From Sphingomonas hominis (GTDB lineage Bacteria; Pseudomonadota; Alphaproteobacteria; Sphingomonadales; Sphingomonadaceae), in assembly GCF_013328205.1 (NCBI RefSeq), contig NZ_JABULH010000003.1, positions 62,001 through 126,000 on the forward strand: a stretch of 64,000 nt of DNA, in the 5' to 3' direction. Numbering within the stretch: position 1 is the stretch's first letter; the number at the start of each line of letters is the position of its first letter. Shown piece after piece: positions 33,973 through 42,906 of this stretch. The notes under the pieces were generated by a model that had not been told where the DNA came from, searched no databases, and saw only the letters and a list, made by a program, of their open reading frames with translations. Position numbers and translations under genes: made by a program.

Positions 33973-34718
33973 TCCAGGTGCAAGCGCACGAAGTCGAGGT
34001 CGGCGGGTTTGTCGACGTCGACTGCAGCGAGCCCATTGCGCGCGGCGATCGCCACCGCTTCGACGCCCGCACGCCGGCCCAGATGCGCGATCGCCTCGGA
34101 TAGCGGCAATCGGCCGAGCAGGTAGCGCAGCAGCAGCCCCGGCCCCAGCCGGCGGACGATCCGCCACGGCCGTTTGCGGTCGCGCTCTACCTCTTGCCAC
34201 AAGGCGATCACCTGTGCGGCGCGCGGGGTGGCGAGATAGAACAGGTTGCACCCCGACCAGTCGCCGTCGGCGAAGCGCAGGTAGGTGCGCTTCGATCCCG
34301 GCGCCGCGGCCTCGATCGCGTCGCGCCGTGCGAGCAGCACCGCGACATCGGCGGTCGCAGGCACGCGCACGATGAAGTCGCGGATCCAATCGGCTCGTAG
34401 CAGCGCGTGGTCGCCGGTGGTGACGAGCAGTGGCGTGCCGAGCGCCTCAAGCGCAGCGGCGGTGCTGGCGCTCGGTCCCGCTTCGGCGGCGAGTGCTTCC
34501 GCACCAAAGCGTGTCGCTTCCGCGCGGACGGCCGCGCTGTTCGCCGACACGCCGATCCGCGCGATGCCGGCGTCACGTACCGCACCGATGACGCGCGCGA
34601 GCATGGTGGCGTCGCCGAGCACGATCAACGCCTTGTCCGATACTCCGGCATAGGTTGCGACCGGGTCGTCGCCGCCGCGCGAGCCGGCGAGGATCAGCGC
34701 GGCGGGCTGGCTCGGCAT
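33945..34718 (-). CDS. MobA-like NTP transferase-domain protein
   Basis: A 257-residue protein with a nucleotidyltransferase-like Rossmann domain: ALILAGSRGGDDPVATYAGV, then ATMLARVIGAVRDAGIARIG and LLVTTGDHALLRADWI, where GDHAL corresponds to the metal-binding Asp region. The phosphate loop (LAGSRGG) is diverged. It ends in LAAVDVDKPADLDFVRLHL, a common ending of MobA/IspD-like enzymes. The start at 34718 overlaps the stop of the upstream gene (TGATG). It is the last gene of the eight-gene operon; the substrate is unknown. Confidence 0.72.
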   Translation of the reverse strand: MPSQPAALILAGSRGGDDPVATYAGVSDKALIVLGDATMLARVIGAVRDAGIARIGVSANSAAVRAEATRFGAEALAAEAGPSASTAAALEALGTPLLVTTGDHALLRADWIRDFIVRVPATADVAVLLARRDAIEAAAPGSKRTYLRFADGDWSGCNLFYLATPRAAQVIALWQEVERDRKRPWRIVRRLGPGLLLRYLLGRLPLSEAIAHLGRRAGVEAVAIAARNGLAAVDVDKPADLDFVRLHLDQARAATRT

Positions 34719-35617
34719 CAGCGCGCCGCCTGATGCTGCCACAAGCGCCACAGCACGCCCGGCGCGGCGAGCAGGGGATGACGCTCGCGGAACGGGGTCA
34801 GCGGTACCGACAGGCCGGTGTGGCGCTCGATCTTCCACAGCGCATAGCGGGTCGCGCCGTCGAAGGTGAAGGCAGCCTTGACCAGGCGGATGGCATTGAG
34901 CCGCTTGCCCCAGCGGCGCGCGCGCGACCAGTCGCTGGCAAGGGTGCGTCGCTGCGAAGGGGTGAGGGCAGGGGCCAACGCGTCACCGTCGCGCGCGAAC
35001 GCAACCGCGCCCGCGTCCCAGGCGAGCGGCAGCAGCGCGTCGTAGCGCGCACGCTCGTAGGACAGGATCTGGTCCTCGCGCCCCGGCGCCTCGACGCGCA
35101 GCTCGGTCGCGTAAGTGGCGCGGAACAGGTTGCGCCAATAATCGCCGGCCGATCCCCGCGCCGGCCCGTGCAGCGCGGCGAAGCGCGCGGCAGTGGTGGC
35201 AGCGGCGGCGACCGCGTCGACGATGCGGTCGCGTGTCGCGGGGTCGGCGACCCAGATCAGTGCGACCGGCTGAACGAAGCGTGCCCAGATCGTGGTGTCG
35301 CGCGAACGACCGGCGGCCGCGCGCTCGAACGCGTCGAGGTCCATCGTCGCAACCTTGGCGCGGATCATGCGGCCCGCCACCGACACCTCGTGATAGCTGA
35401 CGTCGGGCCAGATGCGACGGCTTGCCCCGCGCGCCGTGCCGGGGGGGCGCAGTACGTAGAAATCGAGCACGCCGTCCAGGTCGGCAGTGCGCAGCACCGA
35501 GCCGTAGAACAGCACTGCTTCGCCGTTCAGCGACGCCGCGATCGAACGTGCGGCGTCAGCGATGACGGGTAGCACCGCACGATCGAGTTCGGCCGCGACG
35601 AACGCGCTGAGCGTCAC
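34718..35617 (-). CDS. Putative Pol-beta-type nucleotidyltransferase of unknown role
   Basis: A 299-residue protein starting with GTG inside the stop of the DAG-kinase-like gene. FYGSVLRTADLDGVLDFYVL resembles the GS...DxD pattern of Pol-beta nucleotidyltransferases. No other domain was recognised; the rest is rich in Arg and aromatic residues (DYWRNLFRATYATELRVEAP). It is conserved in position within an envelope operon, so a role in lipid or polymer modification is likely but unproven. Confidence 0.6.
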   Translation of the reverse strand: MTLSAFVAAELDRAVLPVIADAARSIAASLNGEAVLFYGSVLRTADLDGVLDFYVLRPPGTARGASRRIWPDVSYHEVSVAGRMIRAKVATMDLDAFERAAAGRSRDTTIWARFVQPVALIWVADPATRDRIVDAVAAAATTAARFAALHGPARGSAGDYWRNLFRATYATELRVEAPGREDQILSYERARYDALLPLAWDAGAVAFARDGDALAPALTPSQRRTLASDWSRARRWGKRLNAIRLVKAAFTFDGATRYALWKIERHTGLSVPLTPFRERHPLLAAPGVLWRLWQHQAAR

Positions 35618-36675
35618 GGCGTGACGAAGGTGATCGGCTCGCCCGCGCGCACTTCGTAGACGCCGCCGGCGTAGCTCTCGCCGTCGAGCACGAACCCGCC
35701 AGGCAGCGTTAGGCGGCTGTGTGGCGCATCGTGGCGATGGTGGTAGCCGGCGCGTGCTAGCCAGCCGCCTTCGCGCCCCGCCAAAATCGCGGGCACCGCC
35801 AGCGGCAACAGCCGCGGTGGTGCCTCGACCGCCAGGATGTTCAAGCCCTCGCCCGGCCGGCCGAGCGGCTTCAATCCGATCGGCAGGCGGCGCAGCGTCG
35901 AGCCGAGCAGCAGGTAAAGGTCGTGCTCGCGCGTGGTCGCATCGGCCATGTCGGTGATGCGCACGCGCTCGCCGGCGCGCCACGCATTGCCGGCACCGGC
36001 GAACATCGTCTGCAACACCGCGCCCAGCACGGACAGGCCGACCGCGACGCCGCCGAACGCGCCGATGTCGTGCGTGCGCTGCGCCAGATCGGTTGCGCGC
36101 ACGAACGCGCTGGCGCCGAACAGGAAGCCGCGCAAGGTGGTGCCGTTCTCGCCCGTGATCTCGACCGGCTGACGTGTCTCCAACCGTCCCGCGGCGAGTG
36201 CCGCCTGCGCATCGCTCGCCGACCAGTCCCAGGGGATGCCGAGATCGAGCGCCAGCGCGTTCGTCTTGCCCGACGGGATTACCGCGATCGGCGGCATCGC
36301 AGCGCCGAAAGCGGCGGGCGCGGCGCTCAGCACGTCACGCACCGTGCCGTCGCCGCCGTCGACCACGACCAGTTCGACCCCGCGCGCGGCGAAGTCGGCC
36401 AGTGCCTCGGTCAGTGCTTCCTTGGTCGTCGGCTCGGTCACCAGCATGCCGGGTGTGGCACCGGCGCAGCGATGCACGGGGTTGCCCTGCTGATTGCGGC
36501 GACTGCGCGGATTGCTGATGACGCCGACTCGCGCCGCATCGAGGCCGCGGCGCGGAGCTATGGGAAAGCGAACGACCTGCGCGCCTTCATCCGCGCGCGC
36601 GAAGGGGAGCGGCGGATGTACCAGCGCCGCCCCGTTGGTGCGCGCGAGCGCGGCAGTCTTGAAAAAGGAAGTCAC
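35614..36675 (-). CDS. Diacylglycerol/lipid-kinase-like protein
   Basis: About 353 residues with the DAG-kinase catalytic fold: GVISNPRSRRNQQG is the N-terminal motif, VVVDGGDGTVRDVLSA holds the GGDGT nucleotide-binding loop, and VIPSGKTNALALDLGIP is the next conserved block. The GTG at 36675 is chosen because GGAG lies upstream; GTG at 36693 is an alternative. Members phosphorylate diacylglycerol, sphingosine-like lipids or undecaprenol-type lipids. Sphingomonads carry sphingolipids, but nothing here shows that this is the substrate. It overlaps the next gene. Confidence 0.8.
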   Translation of the reverse strand: MTSFFKTAALARTNGAALVHPPLPFARADEGAQVVRFPIAPRRGLDAARVGVISNPRSRRNQQGNPVHRCAGATPGMLVTEPTTKEALTEALADFAARGVELVVVDGGDGTVRDVLSAAPAAFGAAMPPIAVIPSGKTNALALDLGIPWDWSASDAQAALAAGRLETRQPVEITGENGTTLRGFLFGASAFVRATDLAQRTHDIGAFGGVAVGLSVLGAVLQTMFAGAGNAWRAGERVRITDMADATTREHDLYLLLGSTLRRLPIGLKPLGRPGEGLNILAVEAPPRLLPLAVPAILAGREGGWLARAGYHHRHDAPHSRLTLPGGFVLDGESYAGGVYEVRAGEPITFVTP

Positions 36676-36806
36676 TCGGTCGCCGCTCCACACGGGATTG
36701 TAACATTGTTCTTGTACGCCCGATCCGGCGAAATTGTGTCCCGATCGTCACGCGAATCGCTTTTAAGTCTGCGCGGTACGTCTGCCTCTTCCCGCAACCA
36801 GGTCAA

Positions 36807-37289
36807 TCAACGCGAATAGCGCGTACGTACGCGGATCGCGCTGCCGCTCGCGCCAACCGGGAAACGGACGCGCGACAGGCTGGGCAGGCCAAGCGTGGTG
36901 GGCGCGTCGTTGGAGAAGCCGAAACCTTCTTTTATCGAGAACAACGTGCGGTTGAAATCATGGTCGCCGTTCTCGTCGTGATAGGTCGCGACCGCGTAGG
37001 AGCCGGGCGTCACCCAGAAGCACGCCGAGGTGGCGGGTGCCTGCGCCTGGGTGCGGACGCGAGCGAGCTTGCCGCCTTTGGCGAGGAAGCGGCGCGAGTC
37101 GTCGGGGTAGAGCGTGAACACCATGTCGCCGCGCGCGCTGCGGATCTCGGTTGCGGTGACCGACAGTCGCACCTTGCCCGCGCCCGGCGTACCGGCGCAG
37201 GATTGCGCGGCTGCGGCCTCAGGCGCGAAGGCTGACCCGCCCAGCAACGCAACTGTCGCGGCGATGTAGAAGAAACGTCGTGTCATCAA
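36807..37289 (-). CDS. DUF2141-domain exported protein
   Basis: A 160-residue protein with an N-terminal signal peptide (RRFFYIAATVALLGGSAFAP) and a DUF2141 domain: GDMVFTLYPDDSRRF, PGSYAVATYHDENGDHDFN and GFGFSNDAP are its recurring blocks. It is probably periplasmic and beta-rich. Function unknown. It sits between the CDP-alcohol transferase and lipid-kinase genes in the same direction, which suggests a role in handling the lipid or polymer outside the membrane. Confidence 0.85.
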   Translation of the reverse strand: MMTRRFFYIAATVALLGGSAFAPEAAAAQSCAGTPGAGKVRLSVTATEIRSARGDMVFTLYPDDSRRFLAKGGKLARVRTQAQAPATSACFWVTPGSYAVATYHDENGDHDFNRTLFSIKEGFGFSNDAPTTLGLPSLSRVRFPVGASGSAIRVRTRYSR

Positions 37290-37329
37290 TGCGATATGGG
37301 CGCCAGCACGCGGCTCGCAACCCGAGCGC

Positions 37330-38466
37330 TCAGGCGAGCCAGCTCGTCAACCGCTCGCCAGCGCGCGCGCGCCAGATCGCCTGCACCAGCCGCACGCCGT
37401 GGACGACGAGCGACAGCATCGTCCATACTGCGACGGCGACGATCCCCCAATCGGGCCGCATCACGAGCAAAGCGGCGAACAGGATCACCATGTTGGGGTT
37501 ACGCCGGGCGGTGACCAACCGGAAGCGGCTGTCGAAGCGTTCCCACACGTGAATGTGCATGCCGAAGCGGACGATGAATGCGCCCTCGATCAGTCGCTGT
37601 ACGACATAGCCGAACAGCATCGCCGCCATCACCGCCCAGAAGGTCTCGTCCGACAGCGGGCGACCGTAGGGCGCGCAGCCCGCGGCCCAGGCCCACCACC
37701 AGATCGGCGGGTGGACGAGGTCGACGCCGTGGTCCCACGCATTGCCGAGCTTGGACGAGGTGATCGTGCAGCGCGCGAGCTTTCCGTCGACGGTGTCGAG
37801 CACCATGAAGACGAGCCCGGTCAGAAGCCCGGTCCAGAACCAGCCGTACCAGAAGGCGATCGTGGCGACGATGCACAACACCGAGCCGATCGCGGTGATG
37901 CCGTTGGGCGAGATGCCGACGCGCGCCGCCAACTTGGTCAGCGCGAACGCCCATTCGGGCCAGAGATATTTGGTCAGGAGGTCGGTCACCCCCTTGTACG
38001 CGCCGACGTAGCTGGCGCGCTCGATCGTGGGCACGGCGGCGGGCACCAATGCTTCGGCAAAGGGACGCTCGCGTTTGCGCAACGCCTCGTTGAAGATGCC
38101 CTCGTCGCGCTCGGCCGCGACCTGTTCGAGGTGCGGCGGGATCGGTGTGCCGTCGAGAATGGCGCGCTCGCACGCGGCACGGTCACCGGCGGCGACGTGC
38201 GCGAGCACGATTTCGCCACGCCGCGTCAGCACGGTGCCGGGGCGCGGTTGGAGCCACGCCATCCAGGCGGGGTCGAACACGAACGCGAGGTTGGAGAGGA
38301 TGACGGTGTCGCTGGTGTCATTGCTGTCTGGCGCCACATCCGCGAACGGCAATTTGCGCGCGGCGGCGATGCGGCGCAGCCGCTCGTGCGCGGTCATGCC
38401 CCAGAGAAGCACGGGATTGTCGCCCAGCGGCACCACCGCGGGCAGCGGAGACTCGGTCGGCTGCAT
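37330..38466 (-). CDS. CDP-alcohol phosphotransferase with an N-terminal nucleotidyltransferase-like domain
   Basis: A 378-residue protein. The C-terminal membrane part holds a perfect CDP-alcohol motif at residues 224-249: Asp224, Asp227-Gly228, Ala231-Arg232, Gly241, Asp245 and Asp249. The first 150 residues are soluble and resemble a decayed sugar-phosphate nucleotidyltransferase (NPVLLWGMTAHERLRRIAA, then ILSNLAFVFDPAWMAWL). This layout recalls the fused inositol-phosphate cytidylyltransferase/DIPP-synthase enzymes. The active cytidylyltransferase could then be the separate gene at 39619-40344. The acceptor alcohol is unknown; inositol phosphate or glycerol phosphate are reasonable. Confidence 0.82.
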   Translation of the reverse strand: MQPTESPLPAVVPLGDNPVLLWGMTAHERLRRIAAARKLPFADVAPDSNDTSDTVILSNLAFVFDPAWMAWLQPRPGTVLTRRGEIVLAHVAAGDRAACERAILDGTPIPPHLEQVAAERDEGIFNEALRKRERPFAEALVPAAVPTIERASYVGAYKGVTDLLTKYLWPEWAFALTKLAARVGISPNGITAIGSVLCIVATIAFWYGWFWTGLLTGLVFMVLDTVDGKLARCTITSSKLGNAWDHGVDLVHPPIWWWAWAAGCAPYGRPLSDETFWAVMAAMLFGYVVQRLIEGAFIVRFGMHIHVWERFDSRFRLVTARRNPNMVILFAALLVMRPDWGIVAVAVWTMLSLVVHGVRLVQAIWRARAGERLTSWLA

Positions 38467-38476
38467 CGGCGGGCCT

Positions 38477-39622
38477 TTAGCGATGGGGTCCGGGGTTGGC
38501 GAGGACGCGCAGCACCGCCTCGGCCGCTCGGGCGCCGCCGGCACCGCTCGCGTCGCCGAGCGCTGCGCTGGCGATATCGCGCTGGGTCGTGGCATATTCG
38601 GCGTGGCGTGCGGGCGCGCGCGCGAGCGCGGGGAGCAGGTCGGCGAGGTCGTCCACCACCTCGCCCGCGCGCCACATGGCATAGGCGGGATCGTCCGCCC
38701 AGGCGCGCGCGTGCGCGTTGAGAAACACGGCGGGGCGCGGGCGGGCGAGGAACTCGATGAGCTGGCTCGACGTGTCGCCGAGGTAGAGGTCGGCCGCCGC
38801 GGTGTAGCTGCCATCGACGGTCGCGAAACTGTCGAGATCGACGTGGACGTGCGGCAGGTCCGCGACGCGGGCGAGCGTCTCGCGCAGCTCGGGCGCGCGC
38901 TCGATCAGGCGCTGATGCGGGGCGAGGATGACGTTCCAGTCGCGCTGACGTCTAAGCTGGTCGACCACCTGCGGCCCCCAAGCCGGCCAGGACGAGCGGT
39001 GCGCCTGCCAGTGCGGGGTGTAGAGCAGCACCGGGCGGTTGTCGGCGAACAGGGCGTCGGGAAACAGGGCGCGCGCGGGCGTGCGCTGGCGGAAGGCGGC
39101 CTTGATGTAGCCTGTCGCCTCGATCCGGTCGGGCGCCATGCCGCGCGCGAGATAGGTGGCGCGTTCCTGCTCGCTCGGCACCAGGGTGTAGGTTGCGGCC
39201 ATCCGCCTTTTGTCGTCGCGCGCGCTCATCGAGCCTACGCCGTGCGAGGTTTTGACGAAGCGCGTGCGCATCCACGGGAAGGCGCGCGGCAGCCACAGGC
39301 TGGTCTGTTCGGCGCAGACGACAATGCTGGTGCGCGCGAGCCGGGGCGCTAGGCGGAGCAGCATCGGCAGCTTGGATGGCAGGATCGGGCGCTCGCCGGG
39401 TGTGGTGGCGGCGAGGCGACGGAAGCCGGGCGCGCGGCGGAGGCGGACCTGCGGCAGATGCGCGGTCCAGCCGGCGAGCAGCTGCTCGTGGGTCGAGGTC
39501 GAAACCCATAAGTCGAGCGGCAGATCGGGGCGCGCGTCGGCGAGCGCTTCGACGATCGGGAAAAGGTGCGGGATCAGCAGCGTTTCGCCGAGGAACAGGA
39601 AGGCGATTGGTGCCGCCTTCAT
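38477..39622 (-). CDS. TagB/TagF-like CDP-glycerol (polyol-phosphate) glycerophosphotransferase
   Basis: A 381-residue GT-B-type protein. LYTPHWQAHRSSW and the late block LYLGDTSSQLIEFLARPRP followed by AVFLNA match the nucleotide-binding region of CDP-glycerol glycerophosphotransferases. It has no signal peptide and is likely cytoplasmic or membrane-associated. In Gram-positives such enzymes polymerise teichoic acids; in Gram-negatives they add phosphoglycerol or similar units to capsules and lipids. It lies between the CDP-alcohol transferase and nucleotidyltransferase genes. Its stop lies 10 nt upstream of the next start. Confidence 0.75.
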   Translation of the reverse strand: MKAAPIAFLFLGETLLIPHLFPIVEALADARPDLPLDLWVSTSTHEQLLAGWTAHLPQVRLRRAPGFRRLAATTPGERPILPSKLPMLLRLAPRLARTSIVVCAEQTSLWLPRAFPWMRTRFVKTSHGVGSMSARDDKRRMAATYTLVPSEQERATYLARGMAPDRIEATGYIKAAFRQRTPARALFPDALFADNRPVLLYTPHWQAHRSSWPAWGPQVVDQLRRQRDWNVILAPHQRLIERAPELRETLARVADLPHVHVDLDSFATVDGSYTAAADLYLGDTSSQLIEFLARPRPAVFLNAHARAWADDPAYAMWRAGEVVDDLADLLPALARAPARHAEYATTQRDIASAALGDASGAGGARAAEAVLRVLANPGPHR

Positions 39623-40344
39623 CGTGCGCGCGCGTTCCAGCGGTCGACGTCCTCGGGGCGGTCGATCTCGACCCAGCCGCCGCTTTCCTCGACGATCGCG
39701 TGGACCGCGCCCTGGGTGGCGAGCGCGGCGACGACGTCGTGGTGATAAGCATTGATGCCGTCCGTGCCGGCGATCACGCGGTCGAGGACGGGGCGGTAAC
39801 CGCTCTGTGCACCCGCGATCACGACGCCGAGCGAGCGATGCGTTGCCTGGTCGCTCGGCAGCGCTTTCGATACCGCAGTGACGCGCCCGCCCGCGACGCG
39901 GACCAGCATGTCGTCGGTATCGGCCTGTGCGATCGGTTCGACCACCAGGCCGACGCCGGCGCGGTCGTACTCGCCGTCGTGCGCCAGTGCGCGCGCGAGA
40001 ATGGGGCCGGTCAGCGTGGTGTCGCCGTTCAGCAAACAAAAGGCGTCGTCGAGCATGTCGCCCGCCGCCCAGACGCTGCCAATACTGCTCGACACCGCCC
40101 AGAACGGATTGAAGCGCAGCGTGACCGCGAGCGGCGGGCGGTGCGTGGCGAGGTGCGCGCCGACCTGATCGTGGCGATAGCCCGCGACGACGATCGCCTC
40201 GCGCACCCCCGCCTCGGCCAGCGCGTCGAGCTGATGGTCGAGGATCGCGCGCCCGCCGACGGGCACGAGGCATTTCGGCATCAGATCGGTCAGCGGCAGC
40301 AGTCGTGAGCCGCGGCCGGCGCTGAGGATGATGGCGCGCATCAT
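39619..40344 (-). CDS. Sugar/polyol-phosphate nucleotidyltransferase (LicC/IPCT-like)
   Basis: A 241-residue enzyme with the classical signature AIILSAGRGSRLLPLTDLMP followed by KCLVPVGGRAILDHQLDAL. LLNGDTTLTGPILAR is the metal-binding block, and the family ending GWVEIDRPEDVDRW is present. LicC-type enzymes make CDP-choline and IPCT makes CDP-inositol; annotation pipelines often call this group phosphocholine cytidylyltransferase. Two start codons are adjacent (MM). Overlaps on both sides (ATGA) indicate translational coupling with the HAD and TagB-like genes. Confidence 0.82.
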   Translation of the reverse strand: MMRAIILSAGRGSRLLPLTDLMPKCLVPVGGRAILDHQLDALAEAGVREAIVVAGYRHDQVGAHLATHRPPLAVTLRFNPFWAVSSSIGSVWAAGDMLDDAFCLLNGDTTLTGPILARALAHDGEYDRAGVGLVVEPIAQADTDDMLVRVAGGRVTAVSKALPSDQATHRSLGVVIAGAQSGYRPVLDRVIAGTDGINAYHHDVVAALATQGAVHAIVEESGGWVEIDRPEDVDRWNARAR

Positions 40345-41027
40345 TGCATCCAGTCGAGGATCGGCCAGCCGTTCGCGTGCGCCAGCGCGCGCAGGCGGCG
40401 GTCGGGGTGGACCGCGAAACCTTCGTCGGCGACGGCGAGGCAGGGGGCGTCGGTGGCGTGGTCGCTGTAGAAGCGGACGTGCTGGCGCTCGCGCGGTTCG
40501 CCACGATGCCCAAGCCAGGCGGTGACCGCGGCGAGCTTGGCCGCGCCGTAGACGTTGGCGCCCGACAGGCGGTAGCCGACCCGGCCGTCGGGCGCGGACG
40601 ACGCCTCGGTTGCGATCACGTCGGCGATGCCGAGCCGGCGCGCGATCGCCGTGGCGTAGAAGCGGTGCGCGGCGGTGGCGAGCACGACACGGTAGCCCGC
40701 TGCGCGATCGGCGGCGATCCGAGCACGTGCACCGGCGCGGACGTTGCCGCTCAATTGTTGGTCGGCAAAGGCATCGGCGATCCGCGAAAGATCACCCGCG
40801 TGCACCGCGCCGCCGATCAGCAGGCGGTGCATCACCTCCTTCAGCCGATCGCGGTTCATCACCCCTACCTTGTGCGCGACGGCGGCGAGTGCGGCGGCGG
40901 GGACGAGCGCCAGCCGCCACGGCGCGCGCGCCTTTGCCGCGTAGAGCAGGAACGCGGACCAAGTCGGCAGGCGCGTGATCGTCCGGTCGAGATCGTAGAA
41001 CGCGTAGCGGGTCGTCGCGGGGATCAT
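40341..41027 (-). CDS. HAD-IB family phosphatase
   Basis: A 228-residue enzyme. Motif I (YAFYDLDRTITRLPTW) has DxDxT; motif II is VVLATAAHRFY; motif IV is FYSDHATDAPCLAVADEG with the family's DxxxD. It belongs to the PSP/HAD-IB group, which dephosphorylates small sugar or amino-acid phosphates, so here it may remove phosphate from a polyol-phosphate intermediate. The ATG at 41027 has AAGGTG 8 nt upstream; the open frame extends further but looks non-coding. It is the first gene of the eight-gene operon; no promoter was identified in the gap upstream. Confidence 0.83.
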   Translation of the reverse strand: MIPATTRYAFYDLDRTITRLPTWSAFLLYAAKARAPWRLALVPAAALAAVAHKVGVMNRDRLKEVMHRLLIGGAVHAGDLSRIADAFADQQLSGNVRAGARARIAADRAAGYRVVLATAAHRFYATAIARRLGIADVIATEASSAPDGRVGYRLSGANVYGAAKLAAVTAWLGHRGEPRERQHVRFYSDHATDAPCLAVADEGFAVHPDRRLRALAHANGWPILDWMQ

Positions 41028-41271
41028 GGGCGCGCACCTTGGCCGCGAAGCTGGGCAGCAGCAAGGCAGCGGCGTGACGGACCCGGTGCCTGGTGCGGAA
41101 GACGACGCGGTGGCGTGAGGCATCGGGATCGGGATCGTCGAAGGGATGAGCGGTATGTCAGGCCGATAAGCCGGTGTCGGGTGCACGACGACGTGAATAG
41201 TCGGTCCGGCCACGCGCACCGTGCGACCACGAGGTACTGGCGCGGCGCGGCCACCGAGCGCGATCCCGCGC

Positions 41272-42357
41272 TCAGCGCTCCAGCCGGGTGACGTGCCCCA
41301 TCTTGCGCCCCGGCCTTGCCTCGCGCTTGCCGTAGAGGTGCAGGTGGGTACGCGGCGCCGCGACCAGCTCGCTCCAGCGTTGCCATTCGTCGCCGATCAG
41401 ATTTTCCATCACGATTGCGGGTGCGGTGAGCGCGGTGTCGCCGAGCGGCAGGCCGCAGATCGCGCGGACGTGGTTGGCGAATTGCGAGGTTTCCGCGCCC
41501 TCGATCGTCCAATGGCCCGAATTGTGGACGCGCGGCGCCATTTCGTTGAAGACGGGGCCGTCGGCACCGGCGAAATATTCGCAGGTGAGCACGCCCACGT
41601 GACCCAGCGCGTCGGCGATGCGGCCGGTCAACGCCGCCGCCTCGGTCCATTGCTGCGCGATCTCGGCTGGCGCAGGGACCGCCGAGCGGTGGAGGATCGC
41701 GTCGCGGTGCTCGTTCCACGGCGGCGGGTAGCTGGTGATCGTGCCGTCGATGCCGCGCACCAGCAGGATCGAGAATTCGTGGGTGAAGGTGACGAACGCT
41801 TCGAGGATCGCGGGGCCGCCGATCGCCTCCCACGCGGCGTCGGCCTCGGCGGCGTCGTTGATCCGCGTCTGGCCTTTTCCGTCATAGCCGAAGCGCGTCG
41901 TCTTGAGCACCGCGGGCGTGCCGATGCGCGCGAGTGCGGCGTCGAGTTCCTCGCGCGAATTGACCGCCTGCCAGCGCGCGGGGCGGCCGCCGACCTCCTC
42001 CACGAAGCGCTTCTCGCGCACGCGGTCCTGCGCGACCGCGAGGCTTTTGGGGGGCGGATAGACGGGCACGCGCTCGGCCAGCCACTCGACGGGGGCGACC
42101 GCGATATTCTCGAACTCGTAGGTGACGACGTCGCACTGCGCGGCGAAATCGGCGAGCACGACCTTGTTGTGATAATCGGCGCGCGTCAGGCTGGAGGCGG
42201 TCTGCGCGGCGACGCTCTCGCGGTCGGGGGCGAGGACGTGGGTGCGGTAGCCGAGCTGCGCGGCGGCAACCGCGATCATGCGCCCCAATTGCCCGCCGCC
42301 CAGGATGCCGATGGTGCCGCCGGGGGCAAGCGGACGGTCGAGCTGAGCGAGCGGCAT
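41272..42357 (-). CDS. purK: PurK, N5-carboxyaminoimidazole ribonucleotide synthase
   Basis: A 361-residue ATP-grasp enzyme. GTIGILGGGQLGRMIAVAAA is the N-terminal signature, VVTYEFENIAVAPVEWLA and PAVLKTTRFGYDGKGQ follow, and MAPRVHNSGHWTIEGAETSQ is the closing block. It carboxylates AIR to N5-CAIR in purine synthesis. It lies directly after purE, 24 nt downstream, as usual. Confidence 0.95.
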   Translation of the reverse strand: MPLAQLDRPLAPGGTIGILGGGQLGRMIAVAAAQLGYRTHVLAPDRESVAAQTASSLTRADYHNKVVLADFAAQCDVVTYEFENIAVAPVEWLAERVPVYPPPKSLAVAQDRVREKRFVEEVGGRPARWQAVNSREELDAALARIGTPAVLKTTRFGYDGKGQTRINDAAEADAAWEAIGGPAILEAFVTFTHEFSILLVRGIDGTITSYPPPWNEHRDAILHRSAVPAPAEIAQQWTEAAALTGRIADALGHVGVLTCEYFAGADGPVFNEMAPRVHNSGHWTIEGAETSQFANHVRAICGLPLGDTALTAPAIVMENLIGDEWQRWSELVAAPRTHLHLYGKREARPGRKMGHVTRLER

Positions 42358-42381
42358 GGTACGTTCCGTTTGCGGAAAGGG

Positions 42382-42855
42382 TCAGGGAGCTTCGGCGACG
42401 CCCGCGGTCTGTGCCGCGCGCCACGCCTGGAGGCGGAGCGACAGCGCGTCGTCGGCGAGTGCGAGGATCGCGGCGGCGAGCAGCGCGGCGTTGATCGCGC
42501 CCGCGCGGCCGATCGCGAGCGTGCCGACAGGGATGCCGCCGGGCATCTGCACGATCGACATGAGGCTATCCATGCCCTTCAGCGCCTTTGATTCGACGGG
42601 CACGCCGAGCACGGGCAGGTGCGTCATCGACGCCGCCATGCCGGGCAGGTGCGCCGCGCCACCGGCCCCTGCGATGATGACCTTGAGCCCACGGGCCGCG
42701 GCGCCGGTCGCGTAATCGTAGAGCCGTTGCGGGGTGCGGTGCGCGGAGACGACGCGAACCTCGTGCGCGATGCCGAGTGCGTCGAGCGTCGCGGCCGCGT
42801 GGCTCATCGTGTCCCAGTCGGACGTCGAGCCCATGATGATGCCGACCTGCGTCAT
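42382..42855 (-). CDS. purE: PurE, N5-CAIR mutase
   Basis: A 157-residue enzyme starting [17 protein letters not shown]; the [20 protein letters not shown] and [20 protein letters not shown] blocks are the PurE active-site signature. The start at 42855 matches the family; a start at 42891 would add 12 residues. It forms a two-gene purine operon with purK. Confidence 0.95.
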   Translation of the reverse strand: MTQVGIIMGSTSDWDTMSHAAATLDALGIAHEVRVVSAHRTPQRLYDYATGAAARGLKVIIAGAGGAAHLPGMAASMTHLPVLGVPVESKALKGMDSLMSIVQMPGGIPVGTLAIGRAGAINAALLAAAILALADDALSLRLQAWRAAQTAGVAEAP

Positions 42856-42906
42856 GCGGGCGGGCGTAACCGCGCTGGCGCGGGAGGGCAATGCCCTCCC
42901 GGTCGG

